From Armatimonadota bacterium (lineage in GTDB: Bacteria > Armatimonadota > Fimbriimonadia > Fimbriimonadales > Fimbriimonadaceae), in assembly GCA_023423495.1 (NCBI GenBank), contig JAFAFM010000207.1:1-13950 (forward strand): DNA of 13,950 nucleotides. Direction: 5' to 3'. Below the pieces are notes generated by a model, which did not search any database, was not told the DNA's origin, and saw only the letters and a list, made by a program, of their open reading frames with translations. Shown piece after piece: positions 7,654 to 13,895 of this stretch. Both the position numbers and the translations under genes were made by a program. How positions within the stretch are numbered: the stretch's first letter is position 1; each line of letters starts with the position of its first letter.

Positions 7654-7992
7654 ATGCCGCAAATCGAGACATTCCCAAACCCGGCTCCGCATCGTGATTA
7701 TACGATCGCGCATATCTGCCCCGAGTTTACGTCCGTTTGCCCAAAAACCGGTCAGCCCGACTTTGCCACGATTGAACTGGAATACGTCCCCGACCAGCTG
7801 TGCCTGGAATTAAAATCCCTCAAGCTGTATTACTACAGTTTTCGGAATGAAGGCATCTTTTATGAGGCGGTAACGAATCGACTCTTAGATGAGCTAGTAG
7901 TGGCGTGTAGTCCCCGTTATATGAAAGTCACTGGAAAATTCAACGTGCGGGGCGGCATAGCTTCCGTGATCGTCGCTGAGCATCGAAGATAA
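7654..7992 (+). CDS. queF: NADPH-dependent 7-cyano-7-deazaguanine reductase (QueF)
   Basis: QueF reduces preQ0 to preQ1, the nitrile-to-amine step in biosynthesis of the tRNA nucleoside queuosine, using two NADPH in the cytoplasm. The 112-residue product keeps the single-domain (B. subtilis-type) core. The catalytic Cys29 lies in [14 protein letters not shown], with the proton-donor Asp36 seven residues on. The QueF signature follows as [21 protein letters not shown] (51-71), and GIFYE supplies the substrate-binding Glu. It is shorter than the 165-residue B. subtilis enzyme but complete over the T-fold. The ATG at 7654 starts just before the conserved region; a TTG at 7609 in the same frame would add 15 unlikely residues. 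No Shine-Dalgarno is seen, and a TACAAT box lies 12 bases upstream. No other queuosine gene is nearby. The stop is 3 bases from the converging pqaA-type gene. Confidence 0.95.
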   Translation: MPQIETFPNPAPHRDYTIAHICPEFTSVCPKTGQPDFATIELEYVPDQLCLELKSLKLYYYSFRNEGIFYEAVTNRLLDELVVACSPRYMKVTGKFNVRGGIASVIVAEHRR

Positions 7993-7995
7993 GCG

Positions 7996-9264
7996 CTATT
8001 TTTTGAACACCTTCACGGGCTGAGTTAGGCTGAAATCTCGCCCTCCAAACCTGAAGCGTGCCTCGATTAGGACCGCGACATTTTCGCCGATGGGCGCGGC
8101 GATTTTGGCCCTGGGGGTTGCTCCCGATTCCCCGGTTGGTTGGGAAATGGCGATTTCGGCCGCTTGTGTCCATTTCGACTCCCGAAAATCTAAAGAGCTG
8201 GAAGTATTCGTCCAGACCTTCCCCTGAATAAAACCGGGGGAGCGAATATCGAACTGCACGGTAATGGCTTCGCCCTCCCGCCAAGCAGTAGCGGTCCAAG
8301 ATGGCATTTTGAATGCGCCCGCTAGCGACCGGCCGAACATGCCGACAGCCTCTATGGCGAGGAACCCACCGCCCAAGTCGTGTCCAACATTCGGAATAAT
8401 TCGCGCCCACTTCGGCTGGTTCAGACTCATCCAGTATTTTGAAAGCGCATCCACGGTCCAGTAAGGATCGTTCGCCCCGTTCACGATGAGCGTCGGGACG
8501 CGAATGTTGTCCCGATAAGAGAAAGGATCCACCATCTGCGAGAGCTTCTGCCCGACGCTCGTTTCCAACTTGGCCTGCAAACCCCGGCGCGTATAGTCCT
8601 CGATCATTGCGCTGTACTTGCCCCAGCTATCGATTTGGCCCTTCATCTGCGAGGGAATGTTCAGGTTGTCGTAGACCATTGGCGCGATGCCCACAACTCG
8701 TTTATCTCCCGCAGCGCCCACCAGCCACGTAGTCGAGCCACGCTTACTTGCGCCGGTAACCACGAACTTCTTAAGCGGATTGTCCGAATCCTTGGTGATG
8801 TCCGATACGGCGTCCAGCGCTTTAATTGCGCTTTTGGTCATCGGGAACAATAGTGGCCAGCTTGGATCTTTCGTTTCGAGGTACTTCTCGAAAGTGTGCG
8901 CGATCAGGTCGTCGTCTCGCATATCCCAAAGTGGTTGGTTGGGGACGTCGAACAGCATGATGACCGGCATTCCGGTCGCCGCGCTTAAAAGCCGAATCTG
9001 GGTTCGGTCGCCTTCGAAAGGGCCGTCTCCGGTGATGTAAAGAATGCCAGTGCCCTTAAATTCCACCTTCGGCGGTTGTTGCACCAGGATGCCGTGCTTC
9101 CACGGGGCACCCTGCCATGTCTGGCTGACCAATTCCACTTCCATCTGGCCCTTGTCTTCGCGAATGACTTTCCAAGATGTGGAAGAATCTTTCTTGGCAA
9201 GAAAGTCGGCGAGCTCCCGAGGAGCGGCAGGGGCCATGATGAGGCCGCAAATGATGGAAAGCAT
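7996..9264 (-). CDS. PhoPQ-activated pathogenicity-related (PqaA-type) secreted alpha/beta hydrolase
   Basis: This 422-residue protein begins with a short hydrophobic leader ending MAPAAP, so it is probably exported. It matches the PhoPQ-activated pathogenicity-related family (PF10142). The N-terminal part contains VSQTWQGAPWKHGILVQQP, the family's opening beta-rich segment. The nucleophile elbow is VVTGASKRGSTTW (Ser173 in GxSxxG). The acid is Asp266 in VNGANDPYWTVDA, and the histidine is His295 in IPNVGHDLGGG. This gives a complete Ser-Asp-His triad. The last 120 residues (about 300-422) form a predicted beta-sandwich, typical of the family. The name comes from Salmonella PqaA; the natural substrate is unknown, and many environmental bacteria carry homologues with no link to virulence. 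The start ATG at 9264 has no obvious Shine-Dalgarno. Confidence 0.88.
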   Translation of the reverse strand: MLSIICGLIMAPAAPRELADFLAKKDSSTSWKVIREDKGQMEVELVSQTWQGAPWKHGILVQQPPKVEFKGTGILYITGDGPFEGDRTQIRLLSAATGMPVIMLFDVPNQPLWDMRDDDLIAHTFEKYLETKDPSWPLLFPMTKSAIKALDAVSDITKDSDNPLKKFVVTGASKRGSTTWLVGAAGDKRVVGIAPMVYDNLNIPSQMKGQIDSWGKYSAMIEDYTRRGLQAKLETSVGQKLSQMVDPFSYRDNIRVPTLIVNGANDPYWTVDALSKYWMSLNQPKWARIIPNVGHDLGGGFLAIEAVGMFGRSLAGAFKMPSWTATAWREGEAITVQFDIRSPGFIQGKVWTNTSSSLDFRESKWTQAAEIAISQPTGESGATPRAKIAAPIGENVAVLIEARFRFGGRDFSLTQPVKVFKK

Positions 9265-9331
9265 GTCCGCTATTTTGCCCCTATAATCCTATGAACGAAT
9301 TGAGCACTGAATTAGGTCTGTACGTTGCAGC
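9265..9331 (-). promoter_or_regulatory. Upstream region of the PqaA-type hydrolase gene
   Basis: On the minus strand CAAAAT (plus positions 9272-9277) ends 7 bases before the ATG at 9264, and TTATAG lies further upstream. Either could be a -10 box. No good -35 was seen. The region is shared with the divergent stalk-domain gene promoter. Confidence 0.25.
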
Positions 9332-9360
9332 TTGACAAAGTGTTCCAAGCGTGCAAGAAT
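9332..9360 (+). promoter_or_regulatory. Sigma-A-type promoter of the stalk-domain protein gene
   Basis: A perfect -35 TTGACA (9332-9337) is followed after exactly 17 bases by AAGAAT (9355-9360, 4/6 to TATAAT). Transcription would start near 9367, giving a leader of about 44 bases to the ATG at 9411. It is the best -35/-10 pair in the window. Confidence 0.6.
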
Positions 9361-9370
9361 AGTTCGACTT

Positions 9371-9385
9371 TCCCGCACTGCGGGA
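9371..9385. promoter_or_regulatory. Perfect 15-base palindrome in the leader (candidate operator)
   Basis: TCCCGCA (9371-9377), one central C, then TGCGGGA (9379-9385) form perfect 7-base arms. The site lies a few bases after the predicted transcript start of the stalk-domain gene. It could bind a dimeric repressor. A 1-base loop makes an RNA hairpin with full arms less likely, though a shorter one could form. Confidence 0.45.
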
Positions 9386-9410
9386 TATTGTGGGTACGGT
9401 GGATATGTCT

Positions 9411-10796
9411 ATGACCAAAAGAATCCTTCGACGGATGTGCATCCTCGCAGGGATGGCGGTTTTGAGCGTGGCGGCGAATGCTTTCATGTTCGACGTCAAA
9501 ATCGTGATCGATCGCGCATTGAACAGCCCAACGCTGACTGTTCGTTACTCGGGCGCCAGTGTTGCACTCGTAGAATTGAAACTAAACGGTGTGAGTTTGG
9601 GGACTCGCTCCGTCAATTCTGGCAAGCCGACTGGCGAGACCAACTTTACGCTGGATCTCTCAACGCTAAACGATGGCGACAACATTGTCGAAGTGTCGCT
9701 GTTCGATAAGAATGGCAAACTGGTCGGCACTGAGAAGTCCAACGTTGCCGCGGAAGATGGTGCGAACAGCCCCGTGTTCTTGGCTGGCCCCAAGGTGGGC
9801 GCCACGGTTCAAGGGCCAGTGGAGATCAAGGTCGGGTTCGGCCGTGAGCTTCGCAACACGTACGTAAGCTTCTTCATCGACAACCAATTCAAGGCCATGA
9901 TGAACGTCCCGCCGTTCACGTATCTCTGGGATACAGCGCGCGAGGCAAATGGCTGGCACGAGTTGGAAGCCTGGGTCGTCGACGAGAGCAGCAAGACCAT
10001 GAAGACCCGCAAGGTCAAAGTCTTCGTGAACAACCCTGGCGGTCGGACAAATCGAAACGTAGACATTAAGCCGTCCTCCAATCCGACGAGCGCGACAACG
10101 TCCAAGCCGGCAACTCTCAAGAACACGAGCGTCTCTTCCGATGCAGTTGCCCTGAAGTCAACCGTCGTCGCCCCGAAGGCACCGGCATCCGTTGCTCAGA
10201 ATCCAACTCACGCAACGCTCGGCAACACCAGCGGCACCAAGTCCACGGTTAAGGCCAGCAGTGCAGCAACGGGGCCGAAGCACCTCACGCCGACGGGAAC
10301 GCGCTTCGCCCTCAACCCACAGTCCAGCAAAGCGACAGTGGCGGCAACCAACGTGATCAAATCCAACGTTGCGGCGACGGTGCCGGTCAAAACTGCTTCG
10401 CCCAAGATAACGGTAAACAAGGGTACGAAGCTGCCGAACTTGCCAAATCTGGTGGTTTCCTACAACAAGAGCACGGTTGATTTTGACGTCAATCCGCGCG
10501 TCGAGAATGGTATCCCGCTCACCCCGATTCGCCATCTACTAGAGAAGGCGGGAGGCGAGGTGAAGTGGAAGGCATTCGAAAAGCTGGTGCAGGCCAAGGC
10601 AGAAGGTCGAGAGATCTTCATTTGGATCGGCAATAAGGACGCCAAGGTTGACGGGAACACTGTCGAGATGGAAGTTGCCCCGTTCATTGATCGCGGCCGT
10701 ACGATCGTTCCCCTGAGTTTCATCCAAGAAACTCTCAAGGTGAACATTGAATTCGATCCGGAAACGGGCCACGTTCTAATCACGCCAATCAAGTAA
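9411..10796 (+). CDS. Secreted Ig-like and stalk-domain (Cu-amine-oxidase N-like) protein
   Basis: I chose the ATG at 9411 because GGTGG ends 8 bases upstream; an ATG at 9405 and a GTG at 9390 share the frame. The product is 461 residues. A classic signal peptide (TKRILRRM n-region, hydrophobic core, cleavage after ANA) covers about 1-24. Two bacterial Ig-like beta-sandwich domains follow at about 27-115 (ending VEVSLFDKNGKLVGTE) and 120-208 (PVFLAGPKVGATVQGPVEIK to RKVKVFVNN). Then comes a 130-residue low-complexity linker rich in Thr, Ser, Ala and Lys. The C-terminal domain (about 346-461) is a copper amine oxidase N-terminal/stalk domain: VENGIPLTPIRHLLEKAGGEVKW, then IDRGRTIVPLSFIQETL. 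This is a non-catalytic protein- or wall-binding module. A cell-surface adhesive or structural role is likely. It is a single-gene unit between a strong promoter and an intrinsic terminator. Confidence 0.8.
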   Translation: MTKRILRRMCILAGMAVLSVAANAFMFDVKIVIDRALNSPTLTVRYSGASVALVELKLNGVSLGTRSVNSGKPTGETNFTLDLSTLNDGDNIVEVSLFDKNGKLVGTEKSNVAAEDGANSPVFLAGPKVGATVQGPVEIKVGFGRELRNTYVSFFIDNQFKAMMNVPPFTYLWDTAREANGWHELEAWVVDESSKTMKTRKVKVFVNNPGGRTNRNVDIKPSSNPTSATTSKPATLKNTSVSSDAVALKSTVVAPKAPASVAQNPTHATLGNTSGTKSTVKASSAATGPKHLTPTGTRFALNPQSSKATVAATNVIKSNVAATVPVKTASPKITVNKGTKLPNLPNLVVSYNKSTVDFDVNPRVENGIPLTPIRHLLEKAGGEVKWKAFEKLVQAKAEGREIFIWIGNKDAKVDGNTVEMEVAPFIDRGRTIVPLSFIQETLKVNIEFDPETGHVLITPIK

Positions 10797-10816
10797 GCCA
10801 CACACGGACAGAGAAA

Positions 10817-10850
10817 GCCCACGCTGAAGCAGCGTGGGCCTTTCCATTTC
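10817..10850 (+). terminator. Intrinsic terminator after the stalk-domain protein gene
   Basis: GCCCACGCTG (10817-10826) and CAGCGTGGGC (10830-10839) pair perfectly over 10 bases around a 3-base AAG loop. The downstream tract CTTTCCATTTC is T-rich. It lies 20 bases after the stop codon at 10796. This ends the unit before the PilZ gene. Confidence 0.8.
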
Positions 10851-10854
10851 TGGT

Positions 10855-10860
10855 TAAAAT
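10855..10860 (+). promoter_or_regulatory. Possible -10 box (TAAAAT) upstream of the PilZ gene
   Basis: TAAAAT follows the terminator and would start transcription near 10867, giving a leader of about 64 bases to the ATG at 10931. No -35 is recognisable; a TG lies just upstream but not at the exact extended -10 position. Confidence 0.3.
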
Positions 10861-10930
10861 CCTAGTGATTGGACCCTGAGATTGGCTCCCAAACAGCCGA
10901 AATTTTAAAGGTAAGTGAACCTGGGCCGCA

Positions 10931-11341
10931 ATGATGGAGCGTCGGCAAAATGCAGGGACAAGGAAGATCTTTTTGAGCAACACCGTAAAGCCAGATAAGA
11001 GGCGATACCTTCGATACGAAATACTCGACTACGCCGTCGTGAAGTTTGACGGCCTAACCGACGGCATCAACACCGTTATCGCCGACATCAGCCTGGGCGG
11101 GGTTCAATTGCGTTCGAAAGCGCCACTCCCCGTAGGTGAGCAGTGCACGATTCGCGTCGGATGCGGTGAGGGAGCACCCCTTGGTTTACGCGCTGAAGTA
11201 CGGCATTGTAAAACAATGGATGAAAGCGGGCTATTTACTTCCGGTCTGAGATTTATCCCGGAAAATCACGCTGACCGCATGGCCATCGCTGAGTATGTCC
11301 ATGCGATCTTTCAGCGTCAGTGCGACAACCTGCTCGTCTAA
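10931..11341 (+). CDS. Single-domain PilZ protein
   Basis: This 136-residue cytoplasmic protein is almost entirely one PilZ domain, a receptor for cyclic di-GMP. The c-di-GMP signature is intact: RRYLR (24-28, the RxxxR motif) and then DISLGG (52-57, the DxSxxG motif) 24 residues later. LRAEVRHC and TSGLRFI are the typical closing beta strands, followed by a C-terminal helix (about 112-130). Such small PilZ proteins transmit c-di-GMP levels to partners controlling motility, exopolysaccharide or pili. No partner is adjacent. Two ATGs occur in tandem (10931, 10934) with no clear Shine-Dalgarno. The gene lies 134 bases after the previous CDS, behind its terminator. It ends 3 bases from the converging Fe-S carrier gene. 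Confidence 0.9.
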   Translation: MMERRQNAGTRKIFLSNTVKPDKRRYLRYEILDYAVVKFDGLTDGINTVIADISLGGVQLRSKAPLPVGEQCTIRVGCGEGAPLGLRAEVRHCKTMDESGLFTSGLRFIPENHADRMAIAEYVHAIFQRQCDNLLV

Positions 11342-11344
11342 GGG

Positions 11345-11725
11345 TTACTTAGCGTGGCTGCAGCCGCCGCATCCGCCGCTCGGAGCGCCGTCGGAATCTG
11401 CGGTCTTGAAGGAAGAGCCGCATCCGCAACCGCTTACTGCGTTCGGATTTTCAATCTTAAAGCCGCCACCGAGCACGTCGTCGACGTAGTCCACCGAGCT
11501 GCCGCTCATGTAGTTAAGGCTCAGCGGGTCCACATAAATCTTGATGCCGTCCTGCTCGAAAATCTGGTCGCTCTCGTCGGGCGTGTCGCTATCCAGCGCC
11601 ATGCCGTAAGATAACCCGCTGCATCCGCCACCTTGGACCCAGACGCGAAGGGCCGCGCCGGCTTGATCTTGAGACTGCAAAAGTTCTTTGAGTTCGGTTG
11701 ATGCTCGTTCGGTAAGAGTGATCAT
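11345..11725 (-). CDS. A-type iron-sulfur carrier (IscA/SufA/ErpA family)
   Basis: This 126-residue protein carries the HesB/IscA (PF01521) pattern. It includes LRVWVQGGGCSGLSYGM with Cys35, IYVDPLSLNYMSGSSVDYVDD (the family-typical loop), and the C-terminal CGCGSSF pair (Cys100, Cys102). These three cysteines hold Fe or a [2Fe-2S]/[4Fe-4S] cluster that is passed to apoproteins. Family members usually end soon after CGCG. This one continues 24 residues, ending GGCGGCSHAK, with a second cysteine pair (119 and 122) and a histidine. The start ATG at 11725 is preceded by GGAA at a good distance. It is divergent from the TetR gene, across 120 bases. Whether it is ErpA-, IscA- or SufA-like cannot be decided because no suf or isc genes are present. 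Confidence 0.93.
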   Translation of the reverse strand: MITLTERASTELKELLQSQDQAGAALRVWVQGGGCSGLSYGMALDSDTPDESDQIFEQDGIKIYVDPLSLNYMSGSSVDYVDDVLGGGFKIENPNAVSGCGCGSSFKTADSDGAPSGGCGGCSHAK

Positions 11726-11805
11726 TTCGATTCCATGTGGTCCTACGCCACTTAGCTATATTTTGCCTCGTTAGACGATGGTTCCGTAGGTCGAATCTGT
11801 TGAAT

Positions 11806-11834
11806 TGCGCATCTTGATGGCGGAAACCGATAAT
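11806..11834 (+). promoter_or_regulatory. Promoter of the TetR-family gene
   Basis: TTGCGC (11806-11811) and GATAAT (11829-11834, 5/6) are separated by 17 bases. The predicted start is about 11841, leaving roughly 5 bases before the ATG at 11846. Confidence 0.45.
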
Positions 11835-11840
11835 ATTCGG
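11827..11840. promoter_or_regulatory. Candidate TetR autoregulatory operator
   Basis: CCGATAATATTCGG has perfect 4-base outer arms (CCGA/TCGG) and 10 of 14 symmetric positions. It covers the -10 box and ends 5 bases before the start codon, where a TetR-family dimer would block its own transcription. Confidence 0.3.
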
Positions 11841-11845
11841 CAGCA

Positions 11846-12382
11846 ATGAGTGGGCGAGACAAGATTTTGGCGGCGGCGGCAAAGTCCTTTGGCCACCGTC
11901 CTTACCACGAAGTTTCGATTGCCCCCATCCTGGTGGAAGCGGAAGTTCAACCTCCGACGCTCTATTACCACTTTAAGGACAAAGAAGGATTATATGTGGC
12001 TTGGTCTGAGGCGGTATTTGCTCCTCTGCAACTGGGAATTCGTCGTTTCGAATCCCTCGAAGTAGCTTTGGCGGCCTTTGCTTCGATGTTCTTCAGCACT
12101 GTCCAGCTGGATCTGACACAGTTTGTCAAGGACATTGCCCAGTTGGAGCGAGACGCGTCCCGTGAAGCCGCTTACGGCCACTATTTTCAGAAGGTGTATG
12201 AGCCTCTCTGCCAAATCCTTATTGAGGGAATTGAGCGAGGAGAGCTTAATCCAGAGCCTATCGAACCCATTGCCGACCTATTCCTCGCTGGGCTGAACGA
12301 GCTGCGGGCACGGGTCGAAAAGGACGTGGTGCAAATGGCCAGTTGGTATGCACGTCGGTTCCTGTATGGGCACCACGCCTAA
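11846..12382 (+). CDS. TetR-family transcriptional regulator
   Basis: This 178-residue protein has the TetR_N helix-turn-helix at the N-terminus. [20 protein letters not shown] (helices 1-2) is followed by [23 protein letters not shown] (29-50), where the recognition helix and the near-invariant [13 protein letters not shown] are clear. The rest is the variable helical ligand/dimer domain; it is slightly short for the family (about 190-210). Ligand and targets are unknown. The ATG at 11846 has no Shine-Dalgarno and sits 11 bases after a GATAAT box, so a near-leaderless mRNA is likely. An imperfect palindrome over this box is a candidate autoregulatory operator. The neighbours are the divergent A-type Fe-S carrier and a ferredoxin 53 bases downstream, so the regulator might control Fe-S or redox functions; this is inference from position only. 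Confidence 0.92.
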   Translation: MSGRDKILAAAAKSFGHRPYHEVSIAPILVEAEVQPPTLYYHFKDKEGLYVAWSEAVFAPLQLGIRRFESLEVALAAFASMFFSTVQLDLTQFVKDIAQLERDASREAAYGHYFQKVYEPLCQILIEGIERGELNPEPIEPIADLFLAGLNELRARVEKDVVQMASWYARRFLYGHHA

Positions 12383-12400
12383 CAGCGCCAAATTCACTTG

Positions 12401-12409
12401 TGATAAACT
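12401..12409 (+). promoter_or_regulatory. Extended -10 promoter of fdxA
   Basis: TGATAAACT fits an extended -10 (TGn followed by TAAACT), which can act without a -35. It lies in the 53-base gap after the TetR gene, 26 bases before the ferredoxin ATG, so fdxA probably has its own promoter in addition to any read-through. Confidence 0.4.
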
Positions 12410-12435
12410 TTGGCCTCCCTTTGAGGGGTCAGCCT

Positions 12436-12684
12436 ATGCCCTACGTAATCGCAGAACCTTGTATCGGAGTTAAGGACAAGTCCTGTATGACCGTTTGTCC
12501 GGTCGACTGCATTTATGAAGGCGACGATCAATTGTTTATTAACCCTGACGAGTGTATCGACTGCGGCCTTTGCGAGCCGGAGTGCCCCGTCACCGCTATC
12601 TTTGTGGATACCGACGTTCCGCCGCAGTGGCGAAGTTATATCGAGCTGAACCGAATCGAAGGCCAGAAGCTCGCCAACAAGTAG
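12436..12684 (+). CDS. fdxA: 7Fe ferredoxin ([3Fe-4S][4Fe-4S], Thermus type)
   Basis: This is an 82-residue electron-transfer protein. The cysteine pattern is that of seven-iron ferredoxins. C9, C17 and C50 are placed to bind the [3Fe-4S] cluster. C21, C40, C43 and C46 are placed to bind the [4Fe-4S] cluster. [19 protein letters not shown] and [14 protein letters not shown] are nearly the same as in the Thermus thermophilus 7Fe ferredoxin, as is the C-terminal [13 protein letters not shown]. It probably carries low-potential electrons for 2-oxoacid:ferredoxin oxidoreductases or biosynthetic reductases. A strong Shine-Dalgarno (GAGGGG, 7 bases before the ATG) fixes the start at 12436. An extended -10-like box lies at 12401-12409. 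The stop is 3 bases from the converging PilZ gene. Confidence 0.96.
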   Translation: MPYVIAEPCIGVKDKSCMTVCPVDCIYEGDDQLFINPDECIDCGLCEPECPVTAIFVDTDVPPQWRSYIELNRIEGQKLANK

Positions 12685-12687
12685 ATC

Positions 12688-13314
12688 TTAAGCGGCCACG
12701 CTGCCGGTTGAGGCGCGCTGAATCATTTGCTGCCATCGGGCTTTGGAAAGACGATCGTCGAATTCCAAGTGCACTCCAACTCGGAATATGTTGTCAGAAT
12801 TCTCGACTGGCTTGCAATAGCGCACTGTCCCTTGGCTCTCGATGGACACCTGTCCCACGCATGCCAACAGTGCAACCCAAGAGTCTTTCTCTAATTTCTT
12901 GGCGATGGTGAATCCTATGCCAGTTGTGGACACGTCCACGACCGCGACTTCTCCCTCAAAATCGTCGCACCGAACGGCTAGTACGATGTTCTCGCCGCTA
13001 AATCGGGGAGCTTGACCCGTCGCCGTGAATTCAGGAGCCCCGAGGACCAAAAGTCGAATTGCCCGACCCTGAACTCCGCCGACGGCACAGCTCAACGTGA
13101 CGTGGAGCCTGCCAAGAGGAGTTTCCAAAAAGAAGGTGTCCCCTATATGAATGCTGGTGGCCTGCATGGTTTCGACAACCAGCTGTCCGTGGCCCGCGTA
13201 GCTTATCCAGCCAGCGAAGAATTTGCTGTCTGAATGCCTTTGCATTCGGCACCGGGTTCCGAGAAGGCTGGAAATATCGAAATCGTTCAAGCTGCCCTTA
13301 GGAAACGGGTCCAT
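12688..13314 (-). CDS. YcgR-like PilZ-domain protein with degenerate c-di-GMP motif
   Basis: This 208-residue protein has two domains. An N-terminal beta-rich YcgR-like domain (about 18-98) includes GTRCRMQRHSDSKFFAGWIS, and a PilZ domain (about 100-190) follows. In the PilZ domain DVSTTG (127-132) keeps DxSxxG, but the expected RxxxR reads RFSGE (104-108), so the second Arg is Glu. c-di-GMP binding may therefore be weak or lost. The strands GTVRYCKPV and FRVGVHLEF close the barrel. The start ATG at 13314 is preceded by AAGGAGGG, one of the best ribosome binding sites in the window. It overlaps the end of the upstream paralogue by 28 bases, so the two are co-transcribed. The role is probably motility or secretion output of c-di-GMP signalling. 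Confidence 0.82.
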   Translation of the reverse strand: MDPFPKGSLNDFDISSLLGTRCRMQRHSDSKFFAGWISYAGHGQLVVETMQATSIHIGDTFFLETPLGRLHVTLSCAVGGVQGRAIRLLVLGAPEFTATGQAPRFSGENIVLAVRCDDFEGEVAVVDVSTTGIGFTIAKKLEKDSWVALLACVGQVSIESQGTVRYCKPVENSDNIFRVGVHLEFDDRLSKARWQQMIQRASTGSVAA

Positions 13315-13895
13315 AGCCCTCCTTCACCCCAATCTGGCGATTTAACGCTAAGTCCGGTCCTGAAGAGAGTCGGAGCCAACGTTGACTTGACCGAGTAGCG
13401 CACCTCTGCCTGAATAGATCTTGTCGAATCGGCTTCCAGGCACACGTCTAGTTCAAGACCCCGCATCAACTGATGGTCGGTAAGAATGCCAAGCCCAGAG
13501 GCCGATACATCGGCCACAAAAGCCCTTTCCCGCTGTTCACCCATACAAATCTCGACCAGGACACCGTCTACCGGGTGCCGAAGTTCGTGGCGTGGAGGTT
13601 GATATTCCAGGTGACTAATCCTCTTGAATACATGTCGGCCATTTTCGAAGCGTACATATTCGGCGATAACTCGTGCCCGGCTTCGGTTCCCCTCCAGATG
13701 AAAGATAAATCGGTCACCTGCCGCTTGCCATGGTTCTCCCGCTTGGCTCACGAAGATCTGACCCAGCGTCACTTGGTCCACTTTGCCCTCTAGTTCCCTA
13801 GAATCGAACCAACGCTGAGCTTTTACTTGGGTTCCCACAAAATCGCCCGTTGCAAATTGCCCCATGTACCGAACTCGCAAATTCAATATCGGCAA
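13287..13895 (-). CDS. YcgR-like PilZ-domain protein with intact c-di-GMP motif; start uncertain
   Basis: Residues are numbered from the TTG at 13895 (202 residues). An N-terminal beta domain (about 19-98, containing VGTQVKAQRWFDSRELEG) aligns by eye with that of the downstream neighbour. A PilZ domain follows, with RHELR (102-106, RxxxR) and DVSASG (129-134, DxSxxG) both intact. AEVRYSV and FRTGLSVKS are the closing strands. It should bind c-di-GMP. The start is uncertain: an ATG at 13865 is in frame, and the frame has no stop up to the right edge, so the gene may begin outside the window. An AAGGAAAGGAG lies at 13924-13934 on this strand, but no usual start codon follows at normal spacing. 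The gene is the upstream partner of the overlapping PilZ gene at 12688-13314. Confidence 0.8.
   Translation of the reverse strand: MPILNLRVRYMGQFATGDFVGTQVKAQRWFDSRELEGKVDQVTLGQIFVSQAGEPWQAAGDRFIFHLEGNRSRARVIAEYVRFENGRHVFKRISHLEYQPPRHELRHPVDGVLVEICMGEQRERAFVADVSASGLGILTDHQLMRGLELDVCLEADSTRSIQAEVRYSVKSTLAPTLFRTGLSVKSPDWGEGGLWTRFLRAA

Noticed and set aside
7990..8003. AGCGCT palindrome and T-run between queF and the PqaA-type gene as a terminator
   Set aside because: The symmetric core is only 6 bases with no loop, too short for an intrinsic terminator; the T-run is part of the hydrolase coding end.
12343..12435. Extended N-terminus for the ferredoxin, overlapping the TetR gene end
   Set aside because: The conserved 7Fe ferredoxin starts with MPYVIAEPC at 12436, which has a strong GAGGGG ribosome binding site.
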